From Natrialbaceae archaeon (GTDB taxonomy: Archaea > Halobacteriota > Halobacteria > Halobacteriales > Natrialbaceae), in contig PUKM01000204.1 in NCBI GenBank assembly GCA_003552325.1, forward strand, positions 1-9,626: DNA of 9,626 nt. Direction: 5' to 3'. The position numbers and the translations under genes were made by a program. The notes beneath the pieces are model-generated. The model saw only the letters and a list, made by a program, of their open reading frames with translations, was not told the DNA's origin and did no database searches. Positions within the stretch are counted from its first letter, which is position 1. Every line of letters begins with the position of its first letter. Positions 6,866 through 9,626 of the stretch are shown here, in pieces.

Positions 6866-6879
6866 ACACTCACACTCAA
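6866..6879 (-). repeat. 14-base promoter element, copy 2 (TTGAGTGTGAGTGT)
   Basis: Identical to the element at 3322-3335, again 5 nt upstream of the ATG (6860) and just downstream of the TATA-like box. The flanking bases differ on both sides (CGGCT against GTACC before the ATG), so this is not a larger duplicated promoter. It may be the operator of the regulator encoded here. Confidence 0.7.
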
Positions 6880-6883
6880 GGCT

Positions 6884-6892
6884 CTTAAATAT
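6884..6892 (-). promoter_or_regulatory. TATA-like box of the winged-helix regulator gene
   Basis: The minus strand reads atatttaag, centred about 27 nt upstream of the ATG at 6860. This matches leaderless spacing and supports that start over the GTG at 6869. Confidence 0.6.
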
Positions 6893-7021
6893 GTGTTTTC
6901 AGTGAAGTGATCTTCTCAGCGATTGTCGTGAGGAGCCGTTCGGTCACGAGCGTTGGCTGCGGTGTACCGTTGTCGAATCGATTTCGGCTTTTACGCTCAG
7001 CACTGAGTTGACACCAAACCC

Positions 7022-7678
7022 CTACCGCGGGCGATCGAGTGAAAACCGATCTCCAGCCCTCGCATACCAGGAGCCCGCGAGTCTGCCAATCGGATCGACG
7101 TGTTCGATATCGATCGTGCCACCTGTCGTGACTGAGTCATCTAGGTGGACGTACTGAACGTCTCCGAGGACCAGGGTTGAACCACCAACCGGGTGCAGTT
7201 CCCGGAGGGTACACTCGAGAGCGATCGGGCTCTTTTTCACCCGCGGCGGGTCGACGGTCACCGACGGCGCGCGCTCGAGACCAGCGTGGTCGAATTCGCT
7301 TTCGCCGGCCTCGAGTGTGGCGCTCGTCTCGTTCATCGCTGGGGCGAGATCCTCCGTGACGAAGTTCAGAACGAACTCGCCAGTCGCCTCCACGTTTCTC
7401 GGCGTGTCTTTCAGTCCATTCGCACCGTCGACGGGGGCAAAGAGGACGACCGGCGGATCGACCGATGCCACAGTCGCGAAACTGTATGGTGCGAGGTTGT
7501 CCGTGCCATCGGGATTGCAGGTACTCACCCAGGCGATCGCTCGTGGAACGATCGCACTCGAGAGCACGCGATACAGTGATCCCTCGTGTTCGTGAACGTC
7601 GATCGTCACGCTCGAGACGTCGTCACTGGAGCCCGGTGCTCGGTTCCCTTCCGTTGACCGTTCCTCAGCAGGTTCCAT
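7022..7678 (-). CDS. Flavin reductase-like domain (FMN-binding) protein
   Basis: A 218-residue protein of the flavin-reductase-like, FMN-binding split-barrel family. After a hydrophilic 25-residue leader the domain runs VTIDVHEHEGSLYRVLSSAI, VPRAIAWVSTCNPDG, NLAPYSFATVASVDPPVVLFAP, then KDTPRNVEATGEFVLNFV and later LVLGDVQYVH; the PR.IAWVST...G..NLAPYS block with PP at the next strand end is the family hallmark. Members bind FMN and may pass hydride from NAD(P)H to flavin, or act as flavoproteins of unknown substrate. An in-frame GTG lies at 7687; ATG 7678 is preferred because a purine-rich GAGAGGGG stretch sits about 8 nt before it as a ribosome-binding site. The gene is divergent from the HxlR regulator, a common pairing in which the regulator controls the oxidoreductase. 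No clear TATA box was seen. Confidence 0.9.
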   Translation of the reverse strand: MEPAEERSTEGNRAPGSSDDVSSVTIDVHEHEGSLYRVLSSAIVPRAIAWVSTCNPDGTDNLAPYSFATVASVDPPVVLFAPVDGANGLKDTPRNVEATGEFVLNFVTEDLAPAMNETSATLEAGESEFDHAGLERAPSVTVDPPRVKKSPIALECTLRELHPVGGSTLVLGDVQYVHLDDSVTTGGTIDIEHVDPIGRLAGSWYARAGDRFSLDRPR

Positions 7679-7796
7679 AGTGGGCACCCCTCTCGGCTGT
7701 CGTCCGCCGGTCTGGTCCGCCGATGACTGGGTGCGCGTTGTCGGGGTGTCTCATGGTGTGTGTACCCGGAGAATGTAGTTGCGCAATGTTAGCTGA

Positions 7797-7808
7797 TTCG
7801 GTACCGAA
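7797..7808. promoter_or_regulatory. Candidate operator: perfect 12-bp palindrome TTCGGTACCGAA
   Basis: A perfect palindrome in the divergent flavin reductase/hxlR intergenic region. It lies 3 bp upstream of the hxlR TATA-like box, so it covers or abuts the TFB-recognition position, where a dimeric winged-helix repressor would block transcription. Palindromes of this size arise by chance a couple of times in a 10-kb window; the location is what makes it a candidate. Confidence 0.4.
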
Positions 7809-7811
7809 CTG

Positions 7812-7818
7812 CTATAGG
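7812..7818 (+). promoter_or_regulatory. TATA-like box of the hxlR gene
   Basis: CTATAGG, centred 29 nt upstream of the ATG at 7844, consistent with a leaderless or nearly leaderless transcript. Confidence 0.55.
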
Positions 7819-7843
7819 CTCTCGTCACGAACGAAAGATATCG

Positions 7844-8209
7844 ATGTCATCAGACCAGCATCACGGGCAGACAGCATCAACAGAGGGGACAAGGGACTCA
7901 GTGTGCCCAGTCGTCGAATCGATCGACCAGATCGGCTCGAAGTGGCGACTGGCCGTCCTCCACGAACTCCAGTCGGGTGAGTTCCGCTTCAACGAACTCA
8001 AGCGAGCCACCGATGCCAACGCCCGAACGCTTTCGCGCGTCCTCGAGGACCTGGGCGAACTCGGTTTCGTCGACAGACGGATCGAAGAAGACGCCCCCAT
8101 CGCGACCTACTACAGCCTCACCTCGAAAGGGCGTTCGCTCGAGCCAGTGTTCGCTGAAATCGAGTGTTGGGCCGGCAGTTGGCTTGAGGACTGTCAGACC
8201 GACGACTGA
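7844..8209 (+). CDS. HxlR-family winged-helix transcriptional regulator
   Basis: A 121-residue single-domain HxlR protein, normal in length. Seen: CPVVESIDQIGSKWRLAVLHEL (helix 1 and the KW signature), GEFRFNELKRA, then the recognition helix region NARTLSRVLEDLGELGFVDR, the wing with YYSLTSKG, and the C-terminal dimer helix to WLEDC. Cys21, just before PVVESI, sits at the position of the redox-sensing cysteine in HypR/YodB-type members, so thiol-based sensing of oxidants or electrophiles is possible; Cys107 and Cys118 are near or at the C-terminal helix. It likely acts as a homodimer on the divergent promoter shared with the flavin reductase gene. ATG 7844 is supported by a TATA-like box 29 nt upstream. 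It converges on the UPF0179 gene across 75 bp. Confidence 0.93.
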   Translation: MSSDQHHGQTASTEGTRDSVCPVVESIDQIGSKWRLAVLHELQSGEFRFNELKRATDANARTLSRVLEDLGELGFVDRRIEEDAPIATYYSLTSKGRSLEPVFAEIECWAGSWLEDCQTDD

Positions 8210-8284
8210 CTTCGTCCTGCCGGTAGGTAAGTTCTCAAAATACCACCCAGTGACGTGCAGATAACAGTACCGATGGTTCGTCGA

Positions 8285-8731
8285 TCAGTCGGTCGGATCG
8301 AGCTCGACTAACTCGAGCGACCGGTTCAGATGACAGATATCGTGAGGCGGATCGCCGATAATTTCGCGGATCCGATACTCCTGGTCGAACTCGACACCGT
8401 CGGGAACACAGTAGGCGTGACTCGGGCAGTCGACGTACGGACACGGGCCACTGAGGCTCGCTTTCGAGCCACTGAAAGCGCCTTTCGTCGGCACGTTCGC
8501 CGTCACCGTGACCGGTTCGACTTCGACCGCCCGAACGCCGCCATCGTGCATCGCACACTCGAGCGTCTGGGCGTTTTCACGCACATCAGTGACGCGATAA
8601 CGGCGGTCAGTTTCGAGATTGAGACACTGACTGCGATAGGGACAGCCGGCACAGCCGTCGGCTTCCCCCTCGTAGACGAACTCGGTGCCGGGGGTGGCGA
8701 GGCGCGTGCCGAGCAACGTGACGGTCGACAT
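8285..8731 (-). CDS. UPF0179 family protein, cysteine-rich
   Basis: A 148-residue protein that I recognise as the archaeal UPF0179 family, of unknown function. It holds eight cysteines: 27, 30 and 36 (CAGCPYRSQC), 59 (ECAMHDGG), 97, 102 and 108 (CPYVDCPSHAYC), and 133 (DICHLNRSLELVEL). The two C-rich clusters occur in two similar halves, each followed by strand-rich sequence, so a metal site (zinc or Fe-S) in each half or between halves is likely by inference. The N-terminus STVTLLGTRLATPGTEFVYEG is typical of the family and fixes the ATG. There is no signal peptide or membrane segment, so it should be cytoplasmic. It lies 97 bp downstream of the M24 peptidase gene on the same strand, with a weak TATA-like box of its own. 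Confidence 0.9.
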   Translation of the reverse strand: MSTVTLLGTRLATPGTEFVYEGEADGCAGCPYRSQCLNLETDRRYRVTDVRENAQTLECAMHDGGVRAVEVEPVTVTANVPTKGAFSGSKASLSGPCPYVDCPSHAYCVPDGVEFDQEYRIREIIGDPPHDICHLNRSLELVELDPTD

Positions 8732-8756
8732 ACTGACATAGTTCGTACCGCGGCTG

Positions 8757-8763
8757 GTTAAGT
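8757..8763 (-). promoter_or_regulatory. Weak TATA-like box of the UPF0179 gene
   Basis: The minus strand reads acttaac, centred about 28-29 nt before the ATG at 8731. The match is weak, but the spacing fits and the preceding gene ends about 66 bp further upstream. Confidence 0.3.
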
Positions 8764-8828
8764 CTCACGTGAGCGAACTGCCCGCCGCGAGTACCGAAAC
8801 TCTCGTGTCCGATGACCTTCCTCGCTTC

Positions 8829-9626
8829 TCACAGGGTCGGTTGCCACGTCATCGGTGAGGAGTTGAGTCGCTCGGCCCAGTCTTCGGTGACGAGAACCAG
8901 ATCCTCGAGGCGAACCCCAAACTCGCCGTCGAGGTAAATACCCGGTTCGACACTGAACACCATTCCAGGCTCGAGTACCTGGTCGTTCCCCGCCACGATG
9001 TATGGTGGTTCGTGGACCTCGAGACCGACGCCGTGGCCAGTCCGATGGACGAACGCATCACCGTAGCCGGCATCCTCGATGATACCTCGGGCGACAGCAT
9101 CGACCGATTCGGCCGTCACTCCCGGCTCGACGTGGTCGACAGCAGCCGCCTGGGCCTCCTCGACGATGGTATGGACCGTTTCGTAGCCATCCGGAGGCTC
9201 CCCATCGAACACGATCGTTCGGGTCTGGTCGCCAGGATAGCTGGCCGTTCCGCACTCGAGATCCGCGGAAACGTATGCGCCAAAATCGAGGACGACGGGG
9301 TCGCCCGTACCGATGACCGTCTCGTCGGGACGATGGTGTGGGCGGGCACCGTTCGGCCCTGCCCCAACGATGGTGTCGAACGAGGGACCGAGCCCACCCT
9401 CTTGCTCGAGCAAGCGGTCGATTTCTGTGGCCAATTCGCGTTCGGTCATGTCGATGATTGCCGCCCCTCGCTGTCTGAGGCGCATCGACACCCGGTCGGC
9501 AAGCTCACCAGCCGATCGGAGCGCCGCCCGTTCGACCGAGTCCTTCCTGAGACGGAGCGCCTCGAGTACGGTACTGGCGAGACCGTAGTGAGCGTCCGGA
9601 GCGAGTGACCGAATATCGTGGGCAAA
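8829..9626 (-). CDS. M24 family metallopeptidase (Xaa-Pro aminopeptidase/dipeptidase type), C-terminal part
   Basis: Open to the right edge with no stop, so the N-terminus is outside; 265 residues are visible. It begins with LRLRKDSVERAALRSAGELADRV, the usual entry to the pita-bread catalytic domain. Seen: PHHRPDE (substrate-side His), then the five ligands of the dinuclear metal site, Asp114 (VVLDFG), Asp133 (GDQTRT), His198 (TGHGVG), Glu227 (SVEPG) and Glu241 (RLEDLVLV), so it should be active. Members remove an N-terminal residue before proline or split X-Pro dipeptides; methionine aminopeptidase is unlikely given the visible length and the KDxxE entry. Odd: the first two Asp ligands are 19 residues apart, not the usual 11, with a short insertion around ADLECGTA. 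It lies upstream of UPF0179 on the same strand. Confidence 0.9.
   Translation of the reverse strand, partial: FAHDIRSLAPDAHYGLASTVLEALRLRKDSVERAALRSAGELADRVSMRLRQRGAAIIDMTERELATEIDRLLEQEGGLGPSFDTIVGAGPNGARPHHRPDETVIGTGDPVVLDFGAYVSADLECGTASYPGDQTRTIVFDGEPPDGYETVHTIVEEAQAAAVDHVEPGVTAESVDAVARGIIEDAGYGDAFVHRTGHGVGLEVHEPPYIVAGNDQVLEPGMVFSVEPGIYLDGEFGVRLEDLVLVTEDWAERLNSSPMTWQPTL

Noticed and set aside
7723..7980. 85-codon plus-strand frame starting in the flavin reductase/hxlR gap
   Set aside because: It runs into hxlR in another frame, its product has no family features, and hxlR has its own TATA box and full family sequence.
8330..8761. 143-codon plus-strand frame over UPF0179
   Set aside because: Antisense to a recognised conserved family; Arg/Thr-rich shadow product.
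9012..9608. 198-codon plus-strand frame over the M24 peptidase
   Set aside because: Antisense to a gene with all five metal ligands; no recognisable domain.

Overview
The window looks like a chromosomal segment from a haloarchaeon, probably of the Natrialbales type. The genus is an inference and cannot be fixed from the sequence alone. The grounds are high G+C, strongly acidic predicted proteins, about fifty CTCGAG hexamers, TATA-type boxes centred 26-29 nt upstream of start codons (leaderless transcription), and proteins of haloarchaeal type.

Left part (1-2663): the 3' end of a biotin-protein ligase gene (birA/bpl, + strand) converges on a UspA-type universal stress protein gene (- strand). 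Divergent from the stress gene lies a broken thiC remnant that still has a good TATA box but no start codon and a shifted frame. An intact PhzF-family isomerase/epimerase-like gene follows.

Middle (2664-5998): a small two-helix membrane protein with a coiled coil and an acidic tail (- strand) ends 5 bp from the phzF-like gene. It is divergent from phosphoenolpyruvate synthase (ppsA, + strand), the largest gene here and the gluconeogenic pyruvate-to-PEP enzyme. After ppsA comes a roughly 200-bp convergent intergenic stretch with nested inverted repeats and T/A tracts.

Right part (5999-9626): a winged-helix regulator with a large C-terminal sensor-like domain (- strand); a flavin-reductase-like FMN protein (- strand) divergent from an HxlR-family regulator (+ strand), which looks like a redox-responsive pair; a UPF0179 protein with eight cysteines (- strand); and the C-terminal 265 residues of an M24 (Xaa-Pro-type) metallopeptidase running off the right edge (- strand).

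Most genes are ordinary haloarchaeal housekeeping or accessory genes and do not form one operon. The most unusual signal is an identical 14-base element at exactly the same distance from the ATG, between TATA box and start, in the membrane-protein gene and the winged-helix regulator gene. This suggests shared control, possibly by the regulator itself. Second are the thiC remnant with its intact promoter and a perfect 12-bp palindrome next to the hxlR TATA box. I found no RNA genes, CRISPR arrays, insertion sequences or convincing new defence system. No gene-free gap exceeds 300 bases.
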